Positions 18,532 through 26,721 of a stretch of 64,000 bases of DNA are shown in pieces. Source of the stretch: Methylacidimicrobium sp. B4. Lineage in GTDB: Bacteria > Verrucomicrobiota > Verrucomicrobiia > Methylacidiphilales > Methylacidiphilaceae. The stretch lies in the NCBI RefSeq assembly GCF_017310545.1, contig NZ_CP066203.1, positions 1,178,001 through 1,242,000 of the forward strand. Reading direction: 5' to 3'. The notes below the pieces were generated by a model. That model did not search any database. It saw only the letters and a program-made list of their open reading frames with translations, and had not been told where the DNA came from. The number at the start of each line of letters is the position of its first letter. Positions within the stretch are counted from its first letter, which is position 1. Both the position numbers and the translations under genes were made by a program.

Positions 18532-18905
18532 GCCGCCGGGACGGCCGGCAGGCAAACTTTCTCTTTGGCGAGGGAAACGATGCGGGAGAACTGTTCCGGG
18601 GAACGGACCGCGAGATCGGCCAGCACCTTTCGGTCGAGGCCGATTCCCGCTTGGGTCAATCCCTCCCAAAAGCGGCTATAGGTCATCCCCTCCGCTCGAG
18701 CCGCCGCGTTGATTCTGGCAATCCAGAGGCTGCGGAATTCTCGCTTTCGGGCCTTCCGATCCCGGTAGGACCAATACTTGGCTTTGAAAATCGCGTCTTT
18801 CGCATACCGGTAGAGCTTGCTCCGCCTTCCGCGGAAGCCGCTCGCCTGCTCGACGACGCGCTTGCGCCGCTCGCGCGAAGCCGGCCCATTCGTTGCTCTT
18901 GCCAT
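18528..18905 (-). CDS. rplT: 50S ribosomal protein L20
   Basis: A 125-residue basic protein with the L20 hallmarks: [21 protein letters not shown], then [14 protein letters not shown]. It binds 23S rRNA and is needed for 50S assembly. It follows rpmI and infC in the classical order, with a 160-base gap from rpmI, and overlaps dxr by four bases. The longer rpmI-rplT gap could hold an L20 autoregulatory structure, but I did not identify one. Confidence 0.96.
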   Translation of the reverse strand: MARATNGPASRERRKRVVEQASGFRGRRSKLYRYAKDAIFKAKYWSYRDRKARKREFRSLWIARINAAARAEGMTYSRFWEGLTQAGIGLDRKVLADLAVRSPEQFSRIVSLAKEKVCLPAVPAA

Positions 18906-19065
18906 AATTCGTTCCTTTCTTTCGTGCCGCTCCCCTCAAGCGAAGCGAGCACGGTCTCGCTCCGAGAAACCTGGGGATGTTGCCGGCTCCTTCCCGGAAA
19001 GTCAAAGAGGAAAGGTTGGCAGGAGGCGGCGTCCGGAAGCGTTCCAGCCTGTCCGAAGACCTGTC

Positions 19066-19275
19066 CTAGCCAAATGGGAGGCTGTCGCGCACATGACCGA
19101 CGTCCTCGCTCCGGACGGCCTTCGCCTTGCCCAGACGCCGCATTCTCTTTCGATTCTTGCTGGAAGCCAGATGACGCCTCCCCGCGCGAGGGGCAAGCAC
19201 CTTTCCTCGAGCCGTTACCTTAAATCGCTTGACGACCGCCTTCTTGGTCTTTCTGCGAGCCACTGCTTTGGGCAT
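19066..19275 (-). CDS. rpmI: 50S ribosomal protein L35
   Basis: A 69-residue basic protein beginning MPKAVARRKTKK and containing KRFKVTARGKV and HLASSKNRKRMRRLG, typical of L35. The ATG at 19275 is chosen over an upstream start at 19311 because MPK is the family start and the extension would overlap infC. It sits between infC and rplT. Confidence 0.95.
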   Translation of the reverse strand: MPKAVARRKTKKAVVKRFKVTARGKVLAPRAGRRHLASSKNRKRMRRLGKAKAVRSEDVGHVRDSLPFG

Positions 19276-19307
19276 ACCCTCTTCTTCCTTTCTCTCACGG
19301 TGAGGGC

Positions 19308-19898
19308 TCAAGCGCTCTCCGCTTCCCCTTCCTCCGTATACTTGTGGGTTCTCTTTTGCGCGGGCAGAGGGAGAAGCATCAAGACAATACTTCGACCGAT
19401 CGGCTTGATCTCTTGGTCCGCCGCTCCGACGTGGCCGAGATCATCGCGCACGCGCTTCATCAGCTCCACGGCAAGCTCCTTGTGGATATTCTCCCGCCCG
19501 CGAAGCAGCAGATTGAAGCGCACCTTCATGCCCTTCCACAGGAATCCTTCCGCGTGCTTCAGCTTGATCTGGTAATCGTGCGCATCGATGTTGAGGTGGA
19601 GTTGCAGCTCCTTGAGCTTCGAGGTGCCCGCGCTCCCCTTCTTCGAATCCTTCTCCTTCTTGGCCTGCTCGTACTTATACTTGCCGTAATCGAGGATCTT
19701 GCAGACCGGAGGCTTGGCATTGGGAGCCACTTCCACCAGGTCGAGCATCCTGCCGCGCGCGGCCGCCTGAGCCTCGCCCGCAGACATCACCCCGAGCGGC
19801 TTTCCGTCGGAGTCGATAACGAAGACCTCCGGTGCACGGATGAATTGATTGATCCGTACGCGAGGCTGCCGTTGAAAGGAACGAAACGGAGGGCGCAC
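19308..19898 (-). CDS. infC: translation initiation factor IF-3
   Basis: A 196-residue IF-3 with both domains: the N-terminal RINQFIRAPEVFVID...G region and the C-terminal KELQLHLNIDAHDYQIKLKH region. Between them is the linker CKILDYGKYKYEQAKKEK. IF-3 keeps subunits apart and checks start codons. Start is a GTG at 19898, two bases after the thrS stop; a rare start codon is usual for infC and is tied to autoregulation elsewhere. Confidence 0.95.
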   Translation of the reverse strand: MRPPFRSFQRQPRVRINQFIRAPEVFVIDSDGKPLGVMSAGEAQAAARGRMLDLVEVAPNAKPPVCKILDYGKYKYEQAKKEKDSKKGSAGTSKLKELQLHLNIDAHDYQIKLKHAEGFLWKGMKVRFNLLLRGRENIHKELAVELMKRVRDDLGHVGAADQEIKPIGRSIVLMLLPLPAQKRTHKYTEEGEAESA

Positions 19899-19899
19899 G

Positions 19900-21735
19900 C
19901 TACAGAGACCGCCTTGCCACCTCTTCGACTACCTGATCCACAAATGCCGTCAGGGTCATTACGCCGAGGTTCCCTCGCTTGCGGCTCCGCACCGAGAGAT
20001 TCTTTGAAGATTGCTCGTTCTTTCCAACAATGGCCATATACGGGATCTTCTGCCGTTCGGCAATGCGAATTTTCGCATTCAGCGTCTCGCTTTTCTCATC
20101 GACGGTGACCCGCAGCCGCCGCTGCCGCAATGCGGCGGCGACCTCCCGCGCGTAATCGAGCTGCAGGTCGCTGATCGGCAAGATCCGCACCTGCTCCGGA
20201 GCAAGCCAGACCGGAAAATCCCCCCCGAAATGCTCGGTCAGGATGGCCAGGAAACGCTCGAGCGAACCAAACGGAGCGCGATGGATCATGACCGGACGGT
20301 GGTCGCGATTGTCGGAGCCAACGAAGGTCAGCCCAAAGCGGATGGGCAGGTTATAGTCGAGCTGCACCGTGCCCAGCTGCCACTCGCGCCCCAAGCAGTC
20401 CCGGACCAGGAAGTCGATCTTGGGGCCGTAGAAAGCGGCCTCTCCCGCCTCTTGCGTAAAGTCGAGTCCCGCCAGCCGAATCGCGGAGGCGAGCGCGGCC
20501 TCTGCCTTCTCCCAAAGCTCCGGCTCGCCGATGTATTTCTCGGATTCGGGTCCGCGCAGGCCCAGTCGGATCCGGCAATCCCGCAAATCGAGCGTGGCAA
20601 GCACGGTCCGGACGAGCTCCAGGCAGCCTCCTACCTCGGCCTCGACCTGGTCCTCTGAGCAGAAAATGTGCGCATCGTCCTGAGTAAACCCACGCAGCCG
20701 AGTCATGCCGCCCAACTCTCCGGACTTCTCCCAGCGATAGACCGTGCCGAACTCGGCAAGCCGCACCGGAAGCTCGCGATACGAACGGGGGCGGCTGGCG
20801 AAGATCCGGATATGCATGGGACAGTTCATCGGCTTGAGCAGATAGCCGCCGAGCGCTCCGCTCTCCATCCGGTTGGCATAGTCCCCGCAGCTGCATCCCT
20901 CGTGAACCAGGTTCTCCCAAGCCGCAGGCTCCGGAATCGGAGGGTACTGGGACTCCCGGTAGAAGGGGAAATGACCGGAGGTGCGATAGAGCCCGAGCTC
21001 ACCGATGTGGGGGGTAAAGACGGTCTCGTACCCCTGCGCGGCCAGAAGCTCGCCCAGGAAGGCCTGAAGCTCCTGACGGATCAGGGCCCCGCGAGGAAGC
21101 CAGAGCGGGAGGCCGGCGCCCACCGCGTCGTCGAAATAGAAGAGCTCAAGCTCGCGACCGAGCTTGCGATGATCCCGTCTCTTGGCCTCCTCGAGTCGTG
21201 CCAGGTGCTCCTCGAGCTCGCGCTCGGTGGCAAATGCCGTTCCATAGACCCTTTGGAGCTGGGGATTTCTTTCGTCCCCTCGATAATAGGCGCTGGCGAC
21301 ATGGGTCAGCCGGACCGCTCCTACCAACGCGGTGCTTCTCACATGGGGGCCGGCGCAGAGGTCGAGGAACTCTCCGTTCTGGTAGAGCGTGATCGGCTCA
21401 TCCTCGGGAATGCCGCGCAGGATATCGAGCTTGAACTCACTCGGCACCGGCCGTTCGGAGAGAGCACCAAGCCGGCCGCGCAGCGCCAGCTTCTCGGCTT
21501 CCTCCCGGCCGGCGGGCACGCAGACGAACGGTTGCCCGGCGCGAACAATCTCGCGCATCTTCCCTTCAATCGTTGGGAAGTCCTCGGGAGAAATTCGATG
21601 GGGGAGAGAGAGGTCGTAGTAGAAGCCGTTCTCCACCGGAGGTCCGGCGGCCAACTGGGCCTCCGGCCAGATCTCCAGTATCGCGGTTGCCAGGATGTGC
21701 GCGGCGGAATGCCGCAAGGTTTCAAGCTCGGTCAC
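19900..21735 (-). CDS. thrS: threonyl-tRNA synthetase lacking the N-terminal TGS domain
   Basis: Charges tRNA-Thr. The ~611-residue protein begins almost directly with the editing domain: HSAAH lies about nine residues from the start, and the second editing pair is in CAGPH. The class II catalytic core and C-terminal anticodon domain (LPISDLQLDYAREVAAALR) follow. The usual ~60-residue TGS domain is absent, and no upstream frame restores it. The GTG at 21735 has a weak GGAAG; a TTG at 21774 is the only alternative. It heads the run into infC-rpmI-rplT. Confidence 0.93.
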   Translation of the reverse strand: MTELETLRHSAAHILATAILEIWPEAQLAAGPPVENGFYYDLSLPHRISPEDFPTIEGKMREIVRAGQPFVCVPAGREEAEKLALRGRLGALSERPVPSEFKLDILRGIPEDEPITLYQNGEFLDLCAGPHVRSTALVGAVRLTHVASAYYRGDERNPQLQRVYGTAFATERELEEHLARLEEAKRRDHRKLGRELELFYFDDAVGAGLPLWLPRGALIRQELQAFLGELLAAQGYETVFTPHIGELGLYRTSGHFPFYRESQYPPIPEPAAWENLVHEGCSCGDYANRMESGALGGYLLKPMNCPMHIRIFASRPRSYRELPVRLAEFGTVYRWEKSGELGGMTRLRGFTQDDAHIFCSEDQVEAEVGGCLELVRTVLATLDLRDCRIRLGLRGPESEKYIGEPELWEKAEAALASAIRLAGLDFTQEAGEAAFYGPKIDFLVRDCLGREWQLGTVQLDYNLPIRFGLTFVGSDNRDHRPVMIHRAPFGSLERFLAILTEHFGGDFPVWLAPEQVRILPISDLQLDYAREVAAALRQRRLRVTVDEKSETLNAKIRIAERQKIPYMAIVGKNEQSSKNLSVRSRKRGNLGVMTLTAFVDQVVEEVARRSL

Positions 21736-22018
21736 GATGTTTCTTCCGTTGTTTCCCTCTTCCGATCCTCGCAAGAGTATGCCCGGTCCCGCCGATCGAC
21801 AAGAAAGGAGGAGATGGGTCTGTCCACCTGGCTCGCGAGAGCTCTTGCCCGTAACCCATTCCGACGCTCAACAAAGCAGACGCCCTCAGATTTGCAAGCC
21901 GCAGGCAGAAATTTCAAAGGGAAGCGGCCGGACCGACCCTTTGGGTGGAAGAAGATCTTCCCGCAACGCCCGCCTTGCCGAAGCCCATTCTGCCGCGTAG
22001 CCTCGGCCACCGCCGCCG

Positions 22019-22825
22019 ATGTTCGCCTACTACGTCGACAACCTCAGCCCCTATCTCGTCCGCTTTCCGGGCGGCTGGGGAATCCGGTACTACGGCCTCG
22101 CCTATCTCCTCGGCTTCCTCTTCCTCTGGTGGGGGCTCCATGATCAGCGGAGAAAGGGCTGGCTTCGCTTAACCGACCGACAGGTCGATGACTTCGTGTT
22201 CTGGCTCGCTCTTGGCGGCGTCATCGTGGGGGGCAGGCTCGGCTACTGCCTGCTCTATGACCTTCCTCACATTCTCCGCCAGCCGCTGGGGCTTTTTGCC
22301 CTCTGGCAGGGAGGAATGTCGAGCCACGGAGGCATCGGCGGGGTCCTGATCGTCCTCTTTTTGAGCGCGCGACGGTGGGGGGTTCCCTTTTTCCATCTTG
22401 CCGATGCCGTTGCCTGGTGCACGCCCGTGGGGCTCGGGTTGGGGCGGATCGCCAACTTCATCAACGGGGAGCTTTGGGGTCGACCCGCCACGGTGCCTTG
22501 GGCCGTAATCTTTCCGGAGGCCCCACCGGTGCGAGGGCTGCCGGTCCCACGCCATCCGTCACAACTCTACGAAGCGGCGCTCGAAGGGTTGTTTCTCTTC
22601 GCGCTGGTCGCCTGGCTGCGGGCGCGCGGCTCGCGAGAAGGCACGGTCGCCCTCTCCTTTCTCGCCGGCTACAGCGTCGTGCGCATCCTGGCGGAATGTT
22701 TTCGCGAGCCCGATGCCCAGATCGGGTTCTATTTCGGTTTCCTGACACAAGGGCAGCTTCTATCGATGGTCACGCTCGTTCTCGCGGCCCTCCTCTGGTG
22801 GCTACGAAGGCGGAGTGATGCCTAG
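22019..22825 (+). CDS. lgt: prolipoprotein diacylglyceryl transferase
   Basis: A 268-residue inner-membrane enzyme that adds diacylglycerol to the lipobox Cys of prolipoproteins. It has about seven helices and the Lgt signature GRIANFINGELWGR, with the upstream HGGIGG and RHPSQLYEA blocks. No ribosome site is visible before the ATG. It is divergent from thrS and its end overlaps the convergent citramalate synthase gene by four bases. Confidence 0.95.
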   Translation: MFAYYVDNLSPYLVRFPGGWGIRYYGLAYLLGFLFLWWGLHDQRRKGWLRLTDRQVDDFVFWLALGGVIVGGRLGYCLLYDLPHILRQPLGLFALWQGGMSSHGGIGGVLIVLFLSARRWGVPFFHLADAVAWCTPVGLGLGRIANFINGELWGRPATVPWAVIFPEAPPVRGLPVPRHPSQLYEAALEGLFLFALVAWLRARGSREGTVALSFLAGYSVVRILAECFREPDAQIGFYFGFLTQGQLLSMVTLVLAALLWWLRRRSDA

Positions 22826-24438
22826 ACCACCACGGGGGATCGCTTCGAGCGCAGGAGCCAATACTCGATGCTGTCGACGAGGGCCTCCCAGGAAGCCTCC
22901 ACGATGTTGGTCGAGACGCCGACGGTCGTCCAGCTTGTCATCCCATCCGATGATTCAACCAGGACCCGTGTTACGGCTCCGGTGCCCCCCACGGGCCCCA
23001 GGATTCTCACCTTGTAGTCGCGCAGGCCGACGCGGGCGAGGTCGGGATAAAATCGCTCGAGGCCGCCGCGTAGAGCCCGGTCCAAGGCATGAATCGGGCC
23101 GTCACCCTCAGCCACCGTGTAGACGGCCTCTCCCCTGACCGACAGCTTCACCGTGGCCTCGGAGACTTCATACTCCTTGGCGGGAAAGTGTCGGATCGAG
23201 ACATGGTACTCGACCAGCTGGAAGAACGGAGGATAGGGAAGCAAGCGTCTGCGAAGGAGCAGCTCAAATGATGCGTCCGCTGCTTCGAATTCATAGCCCT
23301 TTCCTTCCATCTCCTTGATCTGCTGGAGTGCTGCGCCCGTGCGCGCATCATCCTCGCGGAGCGCCAATCCCAACTCCCGTGCCTTGATGGCGATATTGCT
23401 TCGTCCGGAAAGCTCGCCTACGAGAACCCGGCGACGATTTCCCACGGCTTCCGGCTCGATATGCTCGTAGCTGCGGAAGAGCTTGCCGATCGCGTTGACG
23501 TGAGTGCCTCCCTTGTGAGCGAAAGCGCACCGGCCGACGAAGGGCGCCCGCGGATTCGGCGCGAGATTAGCCGTCTCGTCGACGAACCGGGAAAGCTCCT
23601 GGAGGCGCGAAAGACCTCCGGGGGGAAGCGCGCTCCTGCCCAGCTTGATTTCCAGATTGGCGATGGTCGAGATGAGGTTGCAGTTGCCGGTCCGCTCCCC
23701 GTAACCGTTGACCGTCCCCTGGACTTGAGTCGCCCCCGCTTGGACCGCGGCCAACGCGTTGGCAACCGCAAGCTCGCTATCGTTGTGCGTATGAATGCCG
23801 ACGCGGGAGCCGACCTTCTGCCGGGCCAGGGCGGTCAGCTGCGCGATCCTCTCGGGCAGAGATCCGCCGTTGGTGTCGCACAGAACCACCCAGTCGGCAC
23901 CCGCCTCGGATGCGGCCGCAAGGCACTCCAGAGCATAATCGGGATCCTCCCGATATCCGTCGAAGGCATGCTCGGCGTCGTAGATCACCTCTTTCCCGCG
24001 GGCCTTGAAGAAGGCGACCGTGTCTCGGATCATCGCCAAGTTCTCCGCGGGAGTGGCACGCAGGATTTCCCGGACATGCAGAAGCCAAGTCTTGCCGAAG
24101 ACCGCGACGGATCCCGTTCCGGCATCCAGGAGCATGCGAATCTGGGGATCCTGCTCCACGGAAATGCCAGCCCTTCGGGTACTCCCGAACGCGACGATCC
24201 GGCTCGCCCGGAGCGGAAGACGCGAAACCTCCTGGAAAAACGCCAGATCCTTCGGATTGCTTCCCGGCCATCCCCCCTCAATGTAGGAGATCCCCAGCTC
24301 GTCGAGCTTCTGGACGATCCGCAACTTATCCGGAAGGGAGAAGTGGACATTCTCCCCTTGCGCGCCATCGCGCAGGGTCGTGTCGTAGATTGTGACGACC
24401 CCATCGGAATTGCAAACCCGCTCTGTCCGGCCCGACAT
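22822..24438 (-). CDS. cimA: (R)-citramalate synthase
   Basis: A 538-residue HMGL/isopropylmalate-synthase-family enzyme. It condenses pyruvate and acetyl-CoA to citramalate, giving a threonine-independent route to isoleucine. The N-terminal barrel has YDTTLRDGAQ and HTHNDSELAVAN, then NGYGERTGNCNL; a C-terminal regulatory (LeuA dimer) domain includes YKVRILGP. The protein fits CimA better than LeuA by the EGGWPGSNPKD segment and length. The ATG at 24438 is preceded by TAGGAG. Confidence 0.9.
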   Translation of the reverse strand: MSGRTERVCNSDGVVTIYDTTLRDGAQGENVHFSLPDKLRIVQKLDELGISYIEGGWPGSNPKDLAFFQEVSRLPLRASRIVAFGSTRRAGISVEQDPQIRMLLDAGTGSVAVFGKTWLLHVREILRATPAENLAMIRDTVAFFKARGKEVIYDAEHAFDGYREDPDYALECLAAASEAGADWVVLCDTNGGSLPERIAQLTALARQKVGSRVGIHTHNDSELAVANALAAVQAGATQVQGTVNGYGERTGNCNLISTIANLEIKLGRSALPPGGLSRLQELSRFVDETANLAPNPRAPFVGRCAFAHKGGTHVNAIGKLFRSYEHIEPEAVGNRRRVLVGELSGRSNIAIKARELGLALREDDARTGAALQQIKEMEGKGYEFEAADASFELLLRRRLLPYPPFFQLVEYHVSIRHFPAKEYEVSEATVKLSVRGEAVYTVAEGDGPIHALDRALRGGLERFYPDLARVGLRDYKVRILGPVGGTGAVTRVLVESSDGMTSWTTVGVSTNIVEASWEALVDSIEYWLLRSKRSPVVV

Positions 24439-24500
24439 CACTCCTACCTTTCTCGCAGAAAACCCCTGGACAAAGGGAAAGCCAGGGAAGAGACTTTACA

Positions 24501-24869
24501 ATGATGCAGATCCAATGGAATCCGCAAGGAATTAAGCTGACGGCACCTCTTTACTCCTATATCGAGAAAAAACTACAAAAGCTCGAGCGCTACGAGGATC
24601 GGATCGTCGGGGCTCACGTCACCGTCCAGCATGATCCGCCCAAGGCTACCCTCAACAAGCAAGCCTTCATCGTCAAAGTCCATCTTTCCCTCCCCGGACG
24701 GGATCTCCACGCGGAAGATCACGGACACGACCTCTACCAGGCGATCGACCTGATCGCGGACCGTCTGGAAGGTCAGCTCCGGCGCCGGAAAACCGAACTG
24801 ACCGAAAAGCGTCGACACGAATCCCGAGAAGCAAAGGGGGAGGTCCACTCCGGTCCACCGCCGGAATAG
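24501..24869 (+). CDS. hpf: ribosome hibernation promoting factor, short form
   Basis: A 122-residue HPF/YfiA-family protein with the S30AE fold (QIQWNPQGIKLT, YIEKKLQKLERY, HDLYQAIDLIADRLEGQLRRRK). It binds the small subunit and inactivates ribosomes in starvation. It lacks the C-terminal dimerisation domain of long HPF. Start is supported by GGAAGAG about eight bases upstream. It is divergent from cimA. Confidence 0.9.
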   Translation: MMQIQWNPQGIKLTAPLYSYIEKKLQKLERYEDRIVGAHVTVQHDPPKATLNKQAFIVKVHLSLPGRDLHAEDHGHDLYQAIDLIADRLEGQLRRRKTELTEKRRHESREAKGEVHSGPPPE

Positions 24870-24926
24870 CCAGCGGGTGTTCCCGCGCCCTTCCTGCCCG
24901 AGCCGTAGATCGGACGCCAACGCCCA

Positions 24927-26678
24927 CTACAGCGCTCCCTCCGTTCCGCCCGTTGCGCCACCAAGACGCTCGAGCTCTTCCCGAGCCGCTGCGACGAGCG
25001 ATCTCAGGTTGTCTTGTCCGAACGAAAAGGGGACCCCGGCAGCGGCAAAAAGCTCGGGAAGGGGCTTCGAGCCTCCGAAGGCGAGTGCCCGTCGGTATGC
25101 TTCCAAGGCGCCGGCAGGGTCGATCAGGGAGCGTCTCCAAATCCCCAAGGCGCCCAGCTGGGCGATCCCATACTCGATGTAATAGAAAGGATATTCGAAG
25201 ATATGGAGTTGCCGGTGCCAGAGGGAACGCAGAACCTCTTCGTACCCGGACCAGTCCTCTCTTCCGCCGAAACGCCGCAGCAACTCTACCCAGGAGGCAG
25301 CCCTCTCGTCCCGGGAATGATCGGGATGGGTGTAGAGCCAGTGCTGGAACCCGTCCACTACCGCCATCCAAGGAAGAAAGCGGAGGATTCCCTCCAGATG
25401 GTTGCGACGAGCCCGCCGCAGCTCTTCTTCTCCGTAAAACTCTCCCAGGTAGGGAGCGGCCAAAAGCTCCATGGACATTGACGCCACCTCGCAAAATTCC
25501 AAGGGAGCGGAACGATAGGCATAAAGAGGCTGGGTACGGGCAAGAAGGGTATGAAACGCATGGCCGCTCTCATGCAAGAGGGTTTCGAGGTCGCGATGGG
25601 TACCGACCGCGTTCATGAAGATGAAGGGCAGTCGAGCTTCGGAGAGCGTGCTCTGGTAGCCGCCAGGGGCCTTCCCCTTTCGGTTCTCGAGATCAACCAA
25701 GTTGTCCCGGCGCAATTGCCCGAAGAGATCTCCCAACGGTTCGTCGAGGGCGCGGATGACCTTTTCGGTCTTTTCCAGCAGCTCGCCACTCGTCCGAAAC
25801 GGGCGAAGCGGGGGCTTCCCCTCGATGTCGACCGCTAGATCCCAGGGACGTAGGCGCTCCACCCCCAGCCGCTTTTCGCGTCGAACATCCATCTCCCGGC
25901 AAAGAGGGACAACTGCTTCTTCGATCGCCCGACCGAACTCGAGGCAATCTCCCGGGGTGTAATCGAATCGCTCGGCGCGCGCGAAGGCATATTCGCGGTA
26001 GTCGGGAAAGCCGGCGCCGGCAGCGATCTCCCTTCGCAAGGCAAGAAGGCGATCGAAGATCTCCTCCAGCGTCTCGGCGTCTTGCCCCCTGCGCCAGGCG
26101 ATCTGCTCCCAGGCCGTTCGCCTCCTCGCTCGATCCGGCTCCTCGAGCACCCTTCCCACCTGGGCGAGCGTCTGCTCCTTCCCGTCGAAGAGGATCGTCA
26201 TCGCCCCGATGACCTTTTGATATTGCTGAGAAAGGCGCGCCTCCTCCGTCTCCCGTGCAATATTCTCCTCGCAAAAAAGGCGCACCTGCATTTCCACGCT
26301 CCGCCGGAAGACCGCGTAAGAATCGGGGAGCGTGTTGATACACGGGTGCTGGCAAAAGGCACGGAGGATTCCCATCTGCCGTGCCTTCCTCCACGGATCA
26401 ACGACAGTGAGAATTTCCAGATACGCTTTCTCGCGCTCCGGATCATCCGTCTGAGCGGTCATCGCGATGTAGCGCTTGGCCCGCACCTCGTCCATCGCGG
26501 CCTGGACTTCGTCGTAATGACCGAGCCAAGCTTCCAAAGCGGGCGCCGATCGGGCATCGCCCAGCTCTCGTTCGAGCCGCCCGAAATGTTCCTCGAGAAC
26601 GGGTAGGGAACAGAGGTCGGTCTCGGCGGGGAGAAAAGTGCGAGCGGCAAAGGGAGCAACAGGAGCGAACGAGTTCAT
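24927..26678 (-). CDS. M3-family oligoendopeptidase (PepF-like)
   Basis: A 583-residue zinc metallopeptidase of family M3. The HESGH motif lies near residue 370 with the following Glu-containing helix (FCEVASMSMELLA), as in oligoendopeptidase F. No signal peptide is seen, so it should degrade peptides in the cytoplasm. ATG at 26678 is preferred to an in-frame GTG at 26699; neither has a good ribosome site. It lies 43 bases after the PHP-glycosyltransferase gene on the same strand. Confidence 0.88.
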   Translation of the reverse strand: MNSFAPVAPFAARTFLPAETDLCSLPVLEEHFGRLERELGDARSAPALEAWLGHYDEVQAAMDEVRAKRYIAMTAQTDDPEREKAYLEILTVVDPWRKARQMGILRAFCQHPCINTLPDSYAVFRRSVEMQVRLFCEENIARETEEARLSQQYQKVIGAMTILFDGKEQTLAQVGRVLEEPDRARRRTAWEQIAWRRGQDAETLEEIFDRLLALRREIAAGAGFPDYREYAFARAERFDYTPGDCLEFGRAIEEAVVPLCREMDVRREKRLGVERLRPWDLAVDIEGKPPLRPFRTSGELLEKTEKVIRALDEPLGDLFGQLRRDNLVDLENRKGKAPGGYQSTLSEARLPFIFMNAVGTHRDLETLLHESGHAFHTLLARTQPLYAYRSAPLEFCEVASMSMELLAAPYLGEFYGEEELRRARRNHLEGILRFLPWMAVVDGFQHWLYTHPDHSRDERAASWVELLRRFGGREDWSGYEEVLRSLWHRQLHIFEYPFYYIEYGIAQLGALGIWRRSLIDPAGALEAYRRALAFGGSKPLPELFAAAGVPFSFGQDNLRSLVAAAREELERLGGATGGTEGAL

Positions 26679-26721
26679 TGGAGAAAACACCCTTGCCACC
26701 GGTGAGGGACGGGGGCAAGCC

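Noticed and set aside
22019-22825. Search for a T-box or leader in the thrS-lgt intergenic region (21736-22018)
   Set aside because: No T-box consensus or transcription-terminating hairpin was recognised.
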